NCBI RefSeq assembly: GCF_012489685.1
Contig: NC_080044.1
Location: 50,158,964 to 50,222,963, forward strand
Length of the DNA: 64,000 nt
Direction of reading: 5' to 3'
DNA from: Lotus japonicus
Taxonomy: Eukaryota > Streptophyta > Magnoliopsida > Fabales > Fabaceae
Part shown: in pieces, positions 1-11,234 of the stretch
How positions within the stretch are numbered: position 1 is the stretch's first letter
Layout: each line of letters opens with the position of its first letter
The notes under the pieces: generated by a model
Told to the model about the DNA's origin: nothing
Seen by the model: only the letters and a program-made list of their open reading frames with translations
The model's database searches: none
Program-made: the position numbers and the translations under genes

Positions 1-906
1 ATCATCCACATACACATTCACAGATTCCATCATGGTCTTTGTGCAAGAATTAAAAACTCTATAAGCTTTGTTGTTCATAGAATACCCCATGAAAATCCCT
101 TCATCACTCATTGGATCAAGCTTCCTCCTAGGATCACGATCTGCAAGAATATAGCATTTACTTCCAAATATGTGAAAGTATTTTACAGAAGGCTTTCTTC
201 CTTTCCATAGCTCATACTGTGTAGAGGATGTCCCTGCCCTAATGATGACCCTGGTGTGGAATCTTCTTAGCATGTAACATTACTCTAGCTAATTCAACCC
301 ATGTATACCTTGAAAAATCATCTACACAGACAAACACATATCTTTTTCCTCCCAAGCTTTCAACCTGCATGGGACCCATAAGCTCCATGTGAAGCAATTC
401 CATAACCTTTGTCGTGGTTTGATGCTGGAGCACCTTGTGTGACATTTTGGTTTGTTTTCCAATCTGACATTCTTCACAAAGCTTTCCTTCTCCCAAGCTC
501 AATTTGGGCAACCCTCTTATTGCTTCATCAGCAATAACCTTTTGTATGCTCCTGTAGTTGAGATGTCCTAGTCTTTGATGCCATACATTCACCTCATCTT
601 CCTTGGTTATCAAACACCTAGAAACATGAGCCGTTTCCTCTGATGTCCACATATAACAATTGTCTTTTGATCTGACTCCTCTCATCACAATTTTGTCATC
701 ATCAGTGGTCACAACACATTCTATTTTATTGAACTTCACATCAAACCCTTGGTCACAAAGTTGGCTTATGCTAAACAGATTTGCAATTAAACCATTGACA
801 AGTAACACATTATTCAAATTAGGAGATTTTGTGCTGACAAGCTTTCCTACTCCCTTGATCTTTCCTTAAGCTTCATCTCCAAAAGTAACATAATTGGTGG
901 AGTGAC
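1..906 (-). pseudogene. Element H: Ty1/copia pol fragment (end of protease, integrase), decayed
   Basis: Read on the minus strand this encodes the end of the protease/pre-integrase region and part of integrase of a copia element of the same general type as element B. Visible are the zinc-binding pair WHQRLGH and CEECQIGK, and the first integrase block LMGPMQVESLGGKRY followed by FVCVDDFSRYTW. The integrase core is then missing: the frame jumps from SRYTWVEL to ARVMLHAKKIP, so the second Asp and the Glu of the DDE triad are gone. A second small deletion near 245 shifts the frame, after which the terminal integrase part (FHIFGSKCYILAD-like) is readable to position 1. An in-frame TAA lies at 866-868. 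Element A is inserted at 907, so the upstream half of H is outside the window. It is dead. Confidence 0.85.
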
Positions 907-2125
907 TGAAGGTATGAAAAACGATAGAAAGGAGGGGTTTGAATAGCGTTTTCAAATAAAACTTTTCCCACTTGAGATTTTAACAAATCTCTCAAACAAA
1001 GAATGCAAAGTGCTAAGATAAGAGATGAGGAAAGCACACAAGGATTTTATCCTGGTTCACTTGATAAATCCCTCAAGCTAATCCAGTCCACCCGTTAAGG
1101 TGATTTCTTCCTTCTTAGAATGAAGGCAATCCAATATTCAGAGTTTGTTACAACTGCACTAGCAACCTGCTCAGTGAATAACAATACAATGAACTAGCAA
1201 ACACTAAGATTCACTCACTTAGTCTTCTCAAGGATCTGACCAACCTTGGTCCCTTAAGGAAAAACAAACTAACTGTTTGAATGTTTGGGTTTACAATGAA
1301 ATGCTTCTCAGAAAGCTAAGGTAAACACAATGTGATCGGTTTGAAGAAAGATTGCTAAGAGAATGTTTTATATTACTTGAGCTTGAACAAGGTTTCTTTC
1401 TTAGGCGACATCTTTCATCTTCAACCTCTTTATATACTCCAAGGATTAGGGTTGTATCTGTTGCATGGATTGCTACCGTTGGAGGGCAAATCTGTAACTT
1501 CCAGATTCTGCTGTGGCTGAATATCTGAGGTAAGGTCGTCAGGATAGTACAATTGCTTTTGTACTTGGACAACGACGTGAGCCTTATCCTAGTTGACTTC
1601 TCATCAGACGATGCTTCATGTTGGAACTTGTGAAGCTTGGTGATCAGAGTCAGAGGGAAGCTTGGATCCTCTGACCTTCGTAACTTCTGCTTCTGGATCT
1701 CAGAGTAGAAAGTACTTGGTCTTCAGAGCCAGCTTACTCTTGGACTTCAGAGTCTTCACTTCTCAGCTTCTGGACCTTCAGAACTTCTAATCCTTCAGAG
1801 CCTCTGGACCTTTCGAGCTTCTGGACCTTCAGAACTTCTGGTCTTCAGAACTTCAAGTGATCTGAATCCATATCAGAGCTTGTAAACTTCAGAACTTCTG
1901 AAGCATATACTACTGTTCAAAAGAACATAGTGAGTGCGAAAGCGTTGCATAGGTTAGTCTTTGGGCATAGTGCTTCTCATAAGTGTGAGTATTGACCAGA
2001 GTCAGAGCCTGTCACATAAACACTCAGAAAACAACATTAGAGTACCATAATTGTTCATACACAATAGTTAACATGTAATCATCAAAACATAGAGTTGTAC
2101 TACATGATCAAATCTTGATCTTACA
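907..2125 (-). repeat. Element A 3' LTR (complete, 1,219 bp)
   Basis: On the plus strand it runs TGAAGGTATG...GATCTTACA, so on the coding strand it starts TGTAAG and ends CTTCA. The boundary is fixed by the homologous copy at 38100, which is flanked by a PBS, and by the adjacent PPT at 2126. Between about 1,700 and 1,910 it carries many degenerate copies of the near-palindrome TCAGAACTTCTG. Confidence 0.92.
1429..1436 (-). promoter_or_regulatory. Putative TATA box of element A LTR promoter
   Basis: On the minus strand it reads TATATAAAG, in a block conserved with the E LTR (TATATATA at 43435). It would put U3 at about 700 bp and leave about 500 bp of R-U5. No transcript start is visible from sequence alone. 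Confidence 0.5.
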
Positions 2126-2139
2126 ATCTCCCCCTTTTT
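2126..2139 (-). promoter_or_regulatory. Polypurine tract of element A
   Basis: The coding strand reads AAAAAGGGGGAGAT directly against the LTR start, as expected for plus-strand DNA priming. Further PPT-like runs occur at 2605-2617 and 2669-2678. Confidence 0.85.
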
Positions 2140-2874
2140 GATGATGACAAAACCAAGTATTTTGATGAACAATTCTTAAACAATAAACTGCATTCACTCA
2201 GAGTTTAGAGAGTAGAGATAAACTTATCCTGGGATGAATGGTTTATGTTGCTCATTCTGAATCCAAGTCACAACTTGATTCTGAGCTTAGCTCCTCCTGA
2301 ATCTAAGACTTAATGAGAGCATTAGTAATATCTAGATTCTGAGCTAAATAGTAAGAGAAATCAGAGTGAGAATTTATGACATAGATAATATGTGAATATC
2401 AGAGCGCATAAATATTCAGAGTCATAAGCAAGGTAAAGGTAACAGAGTCAATCGATTGAGCATACGATTACTTCAGAAGAAGTGAAAATGTATTGCTTGT
2501 ATGTGCTCAATGACAAATCTATGGTCATAAAGGTGGAACTCTTGAATTCTCCAAAAGAAAAAGAGATCACACTAACACAGCTTACACATCAAAAACTGGG
2601 TTGTACTCCCCCTTTTTGTCATAAGCAAAAAGAATGGGGTGTGAAAAACTTAGCTTGAAGTACAAGGTACTCCCCCTTAGAGAAGGTCTAAGTTAAAAAG
2701 AAGGAGAAAATAAAAGGATTAAAGAAAAAGTAGTTAATTAATGCATATGCAGAAACTTAAATGAGAGAGTGAAACGTTTACCACCGGCCACGGAGTTAAA
2801 GGTAAGCATCTGTTTCTAATGAATAATCCTCGAGAAACTGCTTCAGCAATAACTTCTGGAGACTGAACTGAGCT
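2140..2874. other. Element A non-coding 3' region with extra PPT-like tracts
   Basis: I see no ORF here. It holds two additional polypurine runs (minus strand) at 2605-2617 and 2669-2678. Blocks at about 2780-2790 (ACCACCGG) and 2828-2840 (CCTCGAGAAACTG) are also present in element E upstream of the homologous plus-strand ORF, and so may be promoter elements of that ORF. Confidence 0.6.
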
Positions 2875-2882
2875 TATAAATA
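2875..2882 (+). promoter_or_regulatory. TATA box of the antisense accessory ORF in element A
   Basis: TATAAATA on the plus strand, 55 nt before the ATG at 2938. Element E has TATATAAAG at the equivalent place, so a TATA motif is kept although the surrounding bases differ. Confidence 0.6.
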
Positions 2883-2937
2883 GCGGTTAAAGCATAACAG
2901 TCTTCACATCTCATCTGCTTCTGAAATCAACATTGCA

Positions 2938-3327
2938 ATGGCATCCTACATAGCTTTCATCGAAGAGCTAAGGAAGAAGGCCTTTGATGAAGATCTCTTC
3001 ATCAATGTGCGGCATCTAGAGGATCCGAGTGTCTATAGTCTGACAAACCAACTATTAGGCATGGGCCTAAGTCCAGAAATGGACAACATCCTCAGAGGTT
3101 TCCTCGCGTTTGTAGAGGAGCTTCAAGATCTTTTCCAGCAGGAGCTGGATAACTCTGCCAAGATAGAGGCGGTGGAGACTGCACTGGAGACCATGGCGGA
3201 GGGTCCTGAGAGGCAGGAAGTGCGCCAGAGCTTGGTCCAATTAGAGTATAGGCAGCATCGTCTAGAGCTTGAGAAAGCAGCGATGGGTAGGCAATGTAGA
3301 TCTTTTAGGAAAAATCCTCCTTTTTGA
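2938..3327 (+). CDS. Antisense accessory ORF of Sirevirus A (129 aa, unknown function)
   Basis: This intact ORF lies on the strand opposite to the retrotransposon genes. Its product is homologous to the 130-aa ORF at 44932 in element E. Both start MASY, share EELRKKAF, EDLF, RH and FLAFVEE, and end with a basic stretch and PPF; identity is roughly 40% by eye. The seven codons for FLAFVEE (residues 55-61) differ from those of E at the third base in five codons with no amino acid change, which indicates selection on this reading frame. The protein is charged, helical-looking, and has no signal peptide or membrane segment. A TATA box precedes it and AATAAA follows it. It is tail-to-tail with the envelope-like gene, whose end is about 200 bp away. 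I do not recognise a family. Function is unknown; it could be a captured host gene or an element-encoded regulator. Confidence 0.72.
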   Translation: MASYIAFIEELRKKAFDEDLFINVRHLEDPSVYSLTNQLLGMGLSPEMDNILRGFLAFVEELQDLFQQELDNSAKIEAVETALETMAEGPERQEVRQSLVQLEYRQHRLELEKAAMGRQCRSFRKNPPF

Positions 3328-3357
3328 ATGTATGAATGCAAATGTATGAATGATTTT

Positions 3358-3363
3358 AATAAA
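3358..3363 (+). terminator. Candidate poly(A) signal of the antisense ORF (AATAAA)
   Basis: AATAAA about 30 nt after the TGA of the 129-aa ORF. The homologous unit in element E has AATAAA at 45373, about 50 nt after its stop. Confidence 0.5.
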
Positions 3364-3529
3364 AGAAGCTTGTTTGTTGATTAATGCATATGTGTAAAAC
3401 TAACAAATAACAAGTAATTATGCAAGCACATAAGAAAGAAAAGAAAATAGTCTGATAAAAGGAACAGAGTTAAAGATAAGAAACTATAATAACATAAAAA
3501 TAAAACCAAAAGAAAAAAGAGTTCCTAAA

Positions 3530-3770
3530 CTAAGGTTTAGTTGTCCTCTTCAGAATTTCTGCGCACATCTCTTGAAGACTCTGGAGAAGAGCTTCTTGAG
3601 AATCAAGTCTTCTTTCTTGTTTCTTCTATTATAGTGTAGAGCTTTTCCCTTAAAGCGTCTCTCATGTAGAGTTTGTCTTCTTCTAGTTCTGGCTTCAAAT
3701 CTCTGTCCTGTAGCATTAATTCTTGCCTCTCTTTCTTCATTGTAATGTAACATCATCTCATCAATCTGGT
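3530..3770 (-). pseudogene. Envelope-like protein of element A, C-terminal piece (after the B insertion)
   Basis: This continues the envelope-like gene that is interrupted at 12103. Residues MMLHYNEEREARIN followed by GQRFEARTRRR align with MMQLLHAEGSQRIE and KQRFARRV of the intact protein in E. A frameshift near 3610 moves the last part (EMCAEILKRTTKP) into another frame, and the natural stop is at 3530-3532. The CTGGT at 3766-3770 is one copy of the B target duplication. The long Ala/Glu-rich coiled coil present in E is absent here. Confidence 0.7.
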
Positions 3771-4633
3771 TGAAATTCTAGTTCCCTTAGAACAATGTCG
3801 TATGCGATGTCAGGACAATCGAGTATGACAACAAACACACAGTATCAGTAAAAGTAAAACGCAAAAGTAACAAGACACAAGAATTGGTAACCCAGTTCAG
3901 TGAAACTTCACCCACGTCTGGAGGGCTAAGTCCAAAGAAAGGAAATCCACTATCTCAAGATTCAGGAACTACAGACACACATGAACACAACCAGTTCATT
4001 GTTCTTTTCCTAATCTACCCAGTGTATTTCTACTTAGTATCTCAAACTAAGTATGAGAGCCCCTCTCGCTTTCTCTCAATCACTGCCACAGTGATTGGTG
4101 AAAACAAATAACAAAAAGTGTTTGAACAATCAAACTGAACACAGAACTGAATCTTGCTTTATAGAATCAGGGAGCAAGAACAGTTCACAAATAACAAGAA
4201 CAAAGCACAACTCACAATCCTAAAACACTTGATCTTCAATCTTAGCTCCGGTGTCTTCACATTTTAGGTCTTTGCTCCTTTTATACTTCAGCAGAGGCGA
4301 CACTAGGGTTGACTGGGCTGAAGAACAGAATTGATCCACACAAATTCAAACGCAATCTTCCAAGATATGATTTGCGTAACAACTAAGAAGAGATAGAAAC
4401 AAATCTTCAACCATAGATTTGTTTCAACAATAAACAACCCGCAAAGAACTCTCTTTAATCAGCTACTTGATTCTCAAGTAACAACAAACAAATCTTTAAC
4501 GGATAACAGAAGGGACCCACAATGCACGCCAGCCAGTGAATGAATGTCCTGGCTTCACAGAATCTGATGTCAGGACATCGGCTTCGACATCTGATTGTTT
4601 TTAGCAAAATGCATGACAACACCAGGAACAACA
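3771..4633 (-). repeat. Element B 3' LTR (complete, 863 bp)
   Basis: TGAAATTCTAG...GGAACAACA on the plus strand. The first 25 bp (3771-3795) have no counterpart in the 5' LTR because that copy was trimmed by the deletion. The rest differs from the other LTR at roughly 3% of positions by eye. Confidence 0.85.
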
Positions 4634-4645
4634 ATCTCCCCCTTT
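4634..4645 (-). promoter_or_regulatory. Polypurine tract of element B
   Basis: Coding strand AAAGGGGGAGAT directly against the LTR. Similar runs lie at about 4727-4733 and 4769-4778, again the repeated-PPT arrangement. Confidence 0.8.
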
Positions 4646-5105
4646 GTCAAATTTTGCCTAAAAACAACTTCATAGCCAGAGAGGGTAAAAACACACAAAA
4701 TTAGCAGCGGAACAAAAGTGACAACACTCCCCTCAAAACGATGTTTCTTCATACGCAGACATAGAGAAACTCCCCCTCAAATGAAGCATCCAACAACACT
4801 CATAAAAACTGCCTGGAGTACACAAGTCATAACCATAGCAGCACACAATTACCAAATTCCAAGCCAGAGAGGAACATCAGTAGAAAAAAAACATAGTACT
4901 GTCACACTGTCTTGAAATAAATCTGCTAATTATTACAAACCAGAAGCAGAAACAGAAAACACAAAACATAGTCTTCAACATCTTCAACAAAAGTCTTCAA
5001 ACAAAAGTCTCAAAAGTCTTCTAACTACTCCCTCTTTTTAGCACAAATTTGGCAAAGGTTGAAAACAAATACATGAGCCAAAACAGAACAAGCACAAGAC
5101 CATTA
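4646..5105. other. Element B non-coding 3' region
   Basis: AC-rich sequence with extra PPT-like tracts (for example 4769-4778). Unlike A and E, no plus-strand accessory ORF homologous to the MASY protein is present here. Confidence 0.6.
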
Positions 5106-6848
5106 TTAAATGCCAGAAGATGAAGTCTCCTCTGCAAGGTCTTCAGATCCTTCCTCCTCAGCAACATCCTCATGACCGGCCTCCTCTTTAAGCTTTAGAA
5201 GCAAAGCATCCACCTTCAATTTCCTCTCAGTAGTAACCTGGATAGACACCTGCAGCTCCTTTGAGAGATCCTCCAATTCATCAATCACACTTTGAGTTCC
5301 AGAAGCAGACATGGAAACAGGAATTGATGTCCTGCGGGATGACATATCAATGTCCATGACATGGGGATCTAGGAACAGACGATGATCCAAAGTGATGGGG
5401 GTACCCTTAGGAAAAGCCACATCATCCATTCTGAGTATATCAGGATGCTGCTTCAGAATGATAGCAGTCAAGAGCGAAGGAAAAGAAATGGGCAGCTTTA
5501 CAGCACAAGTTTCTGCATGTTTTAAAGTTTGAGCAAACACTAAGGAGCCAAAATCAAAAGGAATCTCAGTTCCAATCCTGTAGATCAGCTTGGCTAAAAT
5601 TGCAGAAACAGCAGAGGTATGATGAGAGGGAATCCAATTCACAACTCCTATCATGTTCAGAATAGCATACGTCACACTCAACAACCCTGTAGATAAAAGC
5701 TTCTTAGTAGGCTACTTCTTCACTTGTCCAGCTGTGAGTTCCTTGGCAACCTTGTCCAAAGACAATTCTTCCTCAACAAACTCCACAACACTTCTTCCAA
5801 GGGCTTGGTTGATCACAGCAGGAGAAAAAGTTACACACTTCCCTCGCACATAAACTTTCCAGAATTCAGCACTTCCAGGAATACCAACATCATCTGTCAA
5901 ATTAACTAGGAACTCTTTCACTAGCTTCTCATAACACTTTCCAATATCCATGACTGTCTTCCTTAGACCAGCCCGGTCAATGAGAGCAACAATCATCTTA
6001 CACTCAAGCACATCCTTGCCAATCTCCCTTTCTTTTGCAATCCGGCGGTTGCAAACATATTTCCACTTGAGAACATTCTCAGCAGCATGAAAGGAAACAT
6101 TATCAATAGGGAAAGAAGGAACATCTGAAGGAATTCGCTTACCAAAGAATTTCTTCTTTTCAGAAGTCCGAATGTCCTGAACATCGACTTCAACATCAGA
6201 CTCAGATTCCAAATCAATCCTTGGAATTTTCTTCTTCTCAGCAGTTTTCTTTACCTTCTTGTGTGAGGAATCCACAGCCTTTTGTTTACCTTTGCTCTTC
6301 ACATCCATAATGGATTTAGCCTTCTTTTGTGAACCAGAGGAGGTGTCTTCAACAGGAACCCTTCTTCTCTTCTTCATCCTAGCAGCAACACTTGCCAGAG
6401 GAACATCATCTGAGTCATCAACATCTAAAATTTCATGAACAGATGGAGGAGATTTGGTAGACTCCTCAGAAGAGACCTCCTCGTGAGCTTCATTCTCTGG
6501 TTCTGAGTTCTTGGACTCAGAAGATGAATTCAGAGATGGTGAATTCTCCTTACCAGGCACATTGGATACAGGAACTTCAGTTTAAGGAGCAGAAGCCTCA
6601 ACATCTGCCTCTTCATCCGCAGAGGAAATTTCATGAGAAACATCCTCAAGCACAGGTGAGTCACGAGTGCCTTGAGATCTCGTACTCGACATGTAGCGCT
6701 TGCTGGCAGGAGTTCTTGAATCCTTTCTTGCAGAAGCCTTCTTGGATTGAGCGGAGGATTAAGCATTCAAGCCAATAACCTTGACTCCAGAAGATGTCTT
6801 CTCAATCTTGCCTTTGATGGAGTCTTGCTTTCCTGAGACTTGAGACAT
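5106..6848 (-). pseudogene. Envelope-like protein of element B, three in-frame stops
   Basis: A single frame of 580 codons from MSQVSGKQD (ATG at 6848) to the stop at 5106, interrupted by TAA at 6759-6761, TAA at 6582-6584 and TAG at 5712-5714 (the last probably from a Trp codon), with no frameshift. The N-terminal 200 residues are Ser/Glu-rich with basic patches (KKRRR, KSKGKQK, KKVKKTAEKKK) that look like nuclear localisation signals. The middle (about residues 210-440) is a globular-looking region containing CYEKLVKEF, the same short motif as in the A and E proteins. The C-terminus is a short helical/coiled region and an acidic tail. No signal peptide or transmembrane helix is evident, so the label 'envelope-like' is historical rather than demonstrated. 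Confidence 0.75.
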
Positions 6849-7082
6849 GGTGAAATATGGCAGAGTATGCAGATTCAGAGGATCAAAGAAAAATTGAGAG
6901 CAAAGATGAATCAGAATTACACAATTAAAAAACTCAATCAGTTGTAGGATAGAAACATGGCCGTTGGTGATGATTATATAGCAGTTGAGTGGATGAGAAG
7001 CAATCATGATGATGATGTCATAACGGCAGTTATTGGTAGTTACGAGAAAACTAGCCGTTAGAGCAAAGTGATGCGGTAATTT

Positions 7083-8840
7083 CTATGCTTCTTGAAAGAG
7101 GAAAATCCCAAGATTTCCTCTCAATTTCTCAAACGTGACAGCATCAAGTGGTTTGGTAAATATATCAGCCAATTGCTTTTCAGTAGGAACATGCTCTAGA
7201 GTGATAATTTTATCTTCAACCAAGTCTCTAATGAAGTGGTGTCTGATATCAATGTGCTTGGTCCTGCTATGTTGAATAGGATTTTTGGAAATATTAATAG
7301 CACTAAGATTGTCACAGTACTCCGTCATAACATCCTGCTCGACTTCATACTCCTTCAGCAATATATTCAGCTTCAGCAGTTGACAAGGAGACATAATTTT
7401 GCTTCTTGCTGAACCAAGAGATCAAGTTGTTCCCCAAGTAGAAACAACCACCAGATGTGCTTTTCCTATCATCAGCACTTCCTGCCCAATCTGCATCACA
7501 ATAACCAATAAAAGTAGGATTTGTATCGTGTGTATAGAGAATACCATAATCACATGTACCATTAACGTATTTGATTATTCTCTTCACTTGCAAGAGATGA
7601 CTAGTCTTTGGAGCAGCTTGATATCTAGCACAAGCACCTACAGCAAAGCTGATGTCTGGCCTGCTAGCAGTAAGATACAGAAGACTACCAATCATGCTCC
7701 TATACAAGCTTTGATCAACATCTTCTCCTTGTTCATCCTTAGATAACTTGATATGTGTAGCAGCAGGAGTTCTTTTGTGACCTACCTTTTCTAGTCCAAA
7801 CTTCTTAACAATATTCCTGGCATACTTTCTTTGTGAAATGAACAGAGAGTCTTCCATTTGCTTAACCTAAAGACCTAAGAAATAATTCAACTCACCTACC
7901 AAACTCATTTCAAATTCAGAATTCATTTGTTGAACGAAATGCTCAACCATCGTGTTCGACATTCCTCCAAATACTATATCATCTACATATATCTGTGCTA
8001 TCATGAGCTTGCCTTTGTCATTCTTTACAAACAGGGTCTTGTCTATTCCTCCCTTGCAATAGCCATTGCCGACAAGAAATTCAGTGAGTCTTTCATACCA
8101 TGCTCTTGGAGCCTGTTTCAATCCATACAGGGCCTTCTTCAGCTTGTACACATGGTCTGGATGATGAGGATCTATGAATCCTTTGGGTTGTTCAACATAT
8201 ACTTCTTCACTCAAGTACCCATTTGGAAAAGCACTCTTTACATCCATTTGATAGAGTCTAAACTTTAACAAACAAGCAACTTCCAGTAATAGCCTTATAG
8301 ATTCCAGTCTAGCCACTGGAGCAAAAGTTTCATCAAAATCCACTCCTTCTATCTGTATAGCCTTGAGCAACCAATCTTGCTTTGTTTCTAGTGACCACTC
8401 CATTCTCATCTGACTTGTTCTTGAAAATCCATTTAGTACCAATAATGTTCACTCCTTCAGGGCGTGAGATGAGGTCCCAAACTTCATTCCTTCTGAACTG
8501 ATCAAGCTCTTCCTGCATTGCATTTATACAGTATTCATCAGTCAATGCTTCCTTGACATTTTGGGGTTCTATTTTAGAGATGAAACAGCCATAAGCAATA
8601 AAACTTTTAGATCTGGTAATTACTCTTTCCTTAGGATCACCAATAATATTTTCTTGAGGGTGATTCTTCTGAATTCTGATGGATGGGGCTTTGTTTGACT
8701 CAATCATTTTTCCTTCTTGTTCATCTGCACTAGTCACAGACTCATTGTCGAGGTCAATCGTTGGAACATCGGCTGGGACATCAGCATCATCATCTTCACT
8801 AGCAGTTGCTTGGTACATCATCTATAATAACATTGACAGA
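7083..8840 (-). pseudogene. Reverse transcriptase and RNase H of element B, broken
   Basis: Copia-type RT-RNase H on the minus strand in several frames. From high to low coordinate: a stop (TAA for the Glu of ESVNV) and a frameshift near 8825; RT N-terminus with GTKWIFKNK and ARLVAQGYT; frameshift near 8350; RT core with [46 protein letters not shown] and the catalytic YVDDIVFGG; in-frame TAG near 7862; then RNase H with YCDADWAGSADDRKSTSG and STAEAEYIA; frameshift near 7370; and the C-terminus with KHIDIRHHFIRD and ADIFTKPL. All catalytic motifs are still legible, but at least five lesions prevent translation. Confidence 0.88.
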
Positions 8841-11234
8841 TTACATCATAACCTTTGTACGAGAGTTATACACCCTATAAGCTTTACTGTTTGTTGAGTA
8901 TCCCATAAAGATGCCTTCATCACTCTTGGGATCAAGCTTCCTTCTTGGTTCACGATCAGCCAGAATATAACATTTACTCCCAAAAATATGAAAATGTTTC
9001 ACAGTAGGCTTCCTTCCTTTCCAGATTTCATACTGAGTAGATGAAGTTCCTGCTCTAATCGTTACTCTGTTGTGGACATAGCATGCAGTACTCATTGCTT
9101 CAGCCCAGAATTTCTTTGGAATCTTTCTTGCATGAAGCATCACCCTGGTGGATTCTTGAAGAGTTCTAATTTTCCTTTCCACAATGCCATTCTGCTGAGG
9201 AGTGATGGGAGCAGAAAACTCATGACTTATTCCTTCTGAGCCGCAGAAATCCGAGAATTTTGAGTTCTCAAACTCTCTTCCATGATCACTTCTGATTCTT
9301 ACTACAGTACTGCTTTTCTCAGTTTGAAGCTTCAGGCAATGTCTCTTGAAAATCTCAAATGTCTCTGATTTTTCTTTCATGAAATCAATCCAAGTGTACC
9401 TGGAAAAATCATCAACACACACAAAAACATATTTTTTACCTCCCAAACTTTCAACTTGCATGGGTCCCATTAGATCCATGTGTAGCAGTTCAAGGACCTT
9501 TGTCGTGGTTGGATGTTGGAGCTTTGCATGGGACATCTTGGTTTGCTTTCCAATTTTGCATTCTCCACATATTCTTCCCTCACCAATTTTTAACTTTGGT
9601 AAACCACGAATGGCTTCTCCATAAATGATCTTCTGCATGCTCTTAAGATTGATATGACCCAATCTCTGGTACCATAGATTCAGCTCATCAACTTTTGATA
9701 TCAAGCATCTAGAGACTTGTGCCTTCTCTGGTGAGACCCACATGTAGCAGTTGTCTTTGGATCTGATTCCTTGCATCATTACTTTATGATCATTTGTTGT
9801 TACAACACACACTGCCTTACTGAATAACACATCAAGACCTTGATCACAGAGTTGACTTATGCTGATAAGATTGGCAGTCAGTCCTTTAACAAGCAACACA
9901 TCATCCAAATCTGGGGATCCAGGATTTACCAGTTTTCCTATTCCCTTGATCTTTCCTTTTGCTCCATCTCCAAATATGACAAAATTGCTGGCGTATCCTT
10001 TGATATTTTCAAGATATTCCTTGTTTCCAGTCATAAGTCTTGAACAACCACTGTCAAAGTACCAGTCTTCACTTGATGAGGCCCTGAAAGATGTGTGAGC
10101 TATGAGGCATGTCACTTGGTCTTTGGGTTTCCAAGTCTTCTTGATATGTTTCTTCTTTGAATCCTTCAACACATTCTGTCTCTGAGGATAGCCATAGAGT
10201 TTGAAACAATAAGGCTTTATGTGGCCATTTCTTCCACAGTAGTGACATCTCCAAGGGTTAGACTTATCATTTTTCAGCTGAGAACCCCTATGTTGAGGAA
10301 CATTTTGAGACATCGGGTTGGACATCTGATAGATGATAGAATTATTGAATTCATATTTCATTTTAGCACCAACAAATTTCTTTGGCTGCTTCTGATTTTC
10401 TTTGTTGGAAGTATTGTAATTGAATCCAATTCCTTTCACGCTCCTCCCTTGTTTGCTTGTTTCCTTTAGAATCTCATCCAGCATGTCAGATCCACTATTC
10501 AGCATACGCACAGATTTATGAGTAGCTTCAAGTTTATTTGTCAGAGTGACCACTTTATCCTGAAGTTCTGCATTAATCACCATCAGCTTAGCCTTTTCTA
10601 CAGTATCAACATCCTTAAGCTTTGTGTTCCATTCATCAAGATCATCCTGCAGCTTATCAATAGTCCCTCTCAGCTTTTCATTTTCTGACTTGAGCTGCTC
10701 TATATTATCTTCTTGCTCTTTCAGAAGTTTGCATGCTTCTTCCCATTTAGTGTGCAAGAGCCTGTAAGTCTCCTCCAACTCTTCATCTCTTATTTCTTTA
10801 TCACTAGATTCTGAAGCGTCAACAGTTCCTGAGAAGGCATTAACTCTGTTTGCAGAGAGTTCTTCCTCATCCTTTGTGTCTTCATCTGACCATGGCACAA
10901 CCATGCTTTTCTTTTGCTTCTTCAAGTAAGTAGCACACTCAGTTCTAATATGCCCATATCCTTCACATTCATGACACTGAACACCTTTATTCTGACCAGA
11001 TTTGTCTTCTTCTTTGGTCTTTTTCTGAGAATTGAAGGGCTTGAAATTGTCAGTCTTAATGTCCTGGACATTTGACCTGTTTCTTCTATCTATTTTTCTC
11101 AGAGCTCTATTAAATTTCTTTGCCAGTAGAGCCAGAGCTTCAGATAAATTCTCACCTTCACAGTCAGCATCATCTCCGTCATCAGTGTTGGAGACAAAAA
11201 CTATGCGTTTACTCTTTTTCTCTGACAAAAACAA
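8841..11234 (-). pseudogene. Gag (N-terminally truncated), protease and integrase of element B
   Basis: One open frame that on the minus strand runs straight out of the 5' LTR (the open frame extends to 11312) into gag. The N-terminal gag domain is lost by deletion. In order: basic region, first zinc knuckle CHECEGYGHIRTEC, a long Glu/Lys coiled coil, second knuckle CHYCGRNGHIKPYC, protease motif WYFDSGCSRLMTG, pre-integrase zinc residues in WYQRLGH (first His of the usual HHCC replaced by Tyr) and CGECKIGK, and the integrase DDE residues in LLHMDLMGPMQ, RSDHGREFEN and QQNGIVERK. Gag, PR and INT share a frame, unlike elements A and E. The frame ends at TAA 8841, where the related fragment H has a Glu codon. 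Confidence 0.87.

Noticed and set aside
3796..4633. Initial B 3' LTR border at 3796 (TGTCG)
   Set aside because: No matching target duplication. Extending to TGAAATTC at 3771 gives CTGGT on both sides and restores the alignment of the A protein with E.
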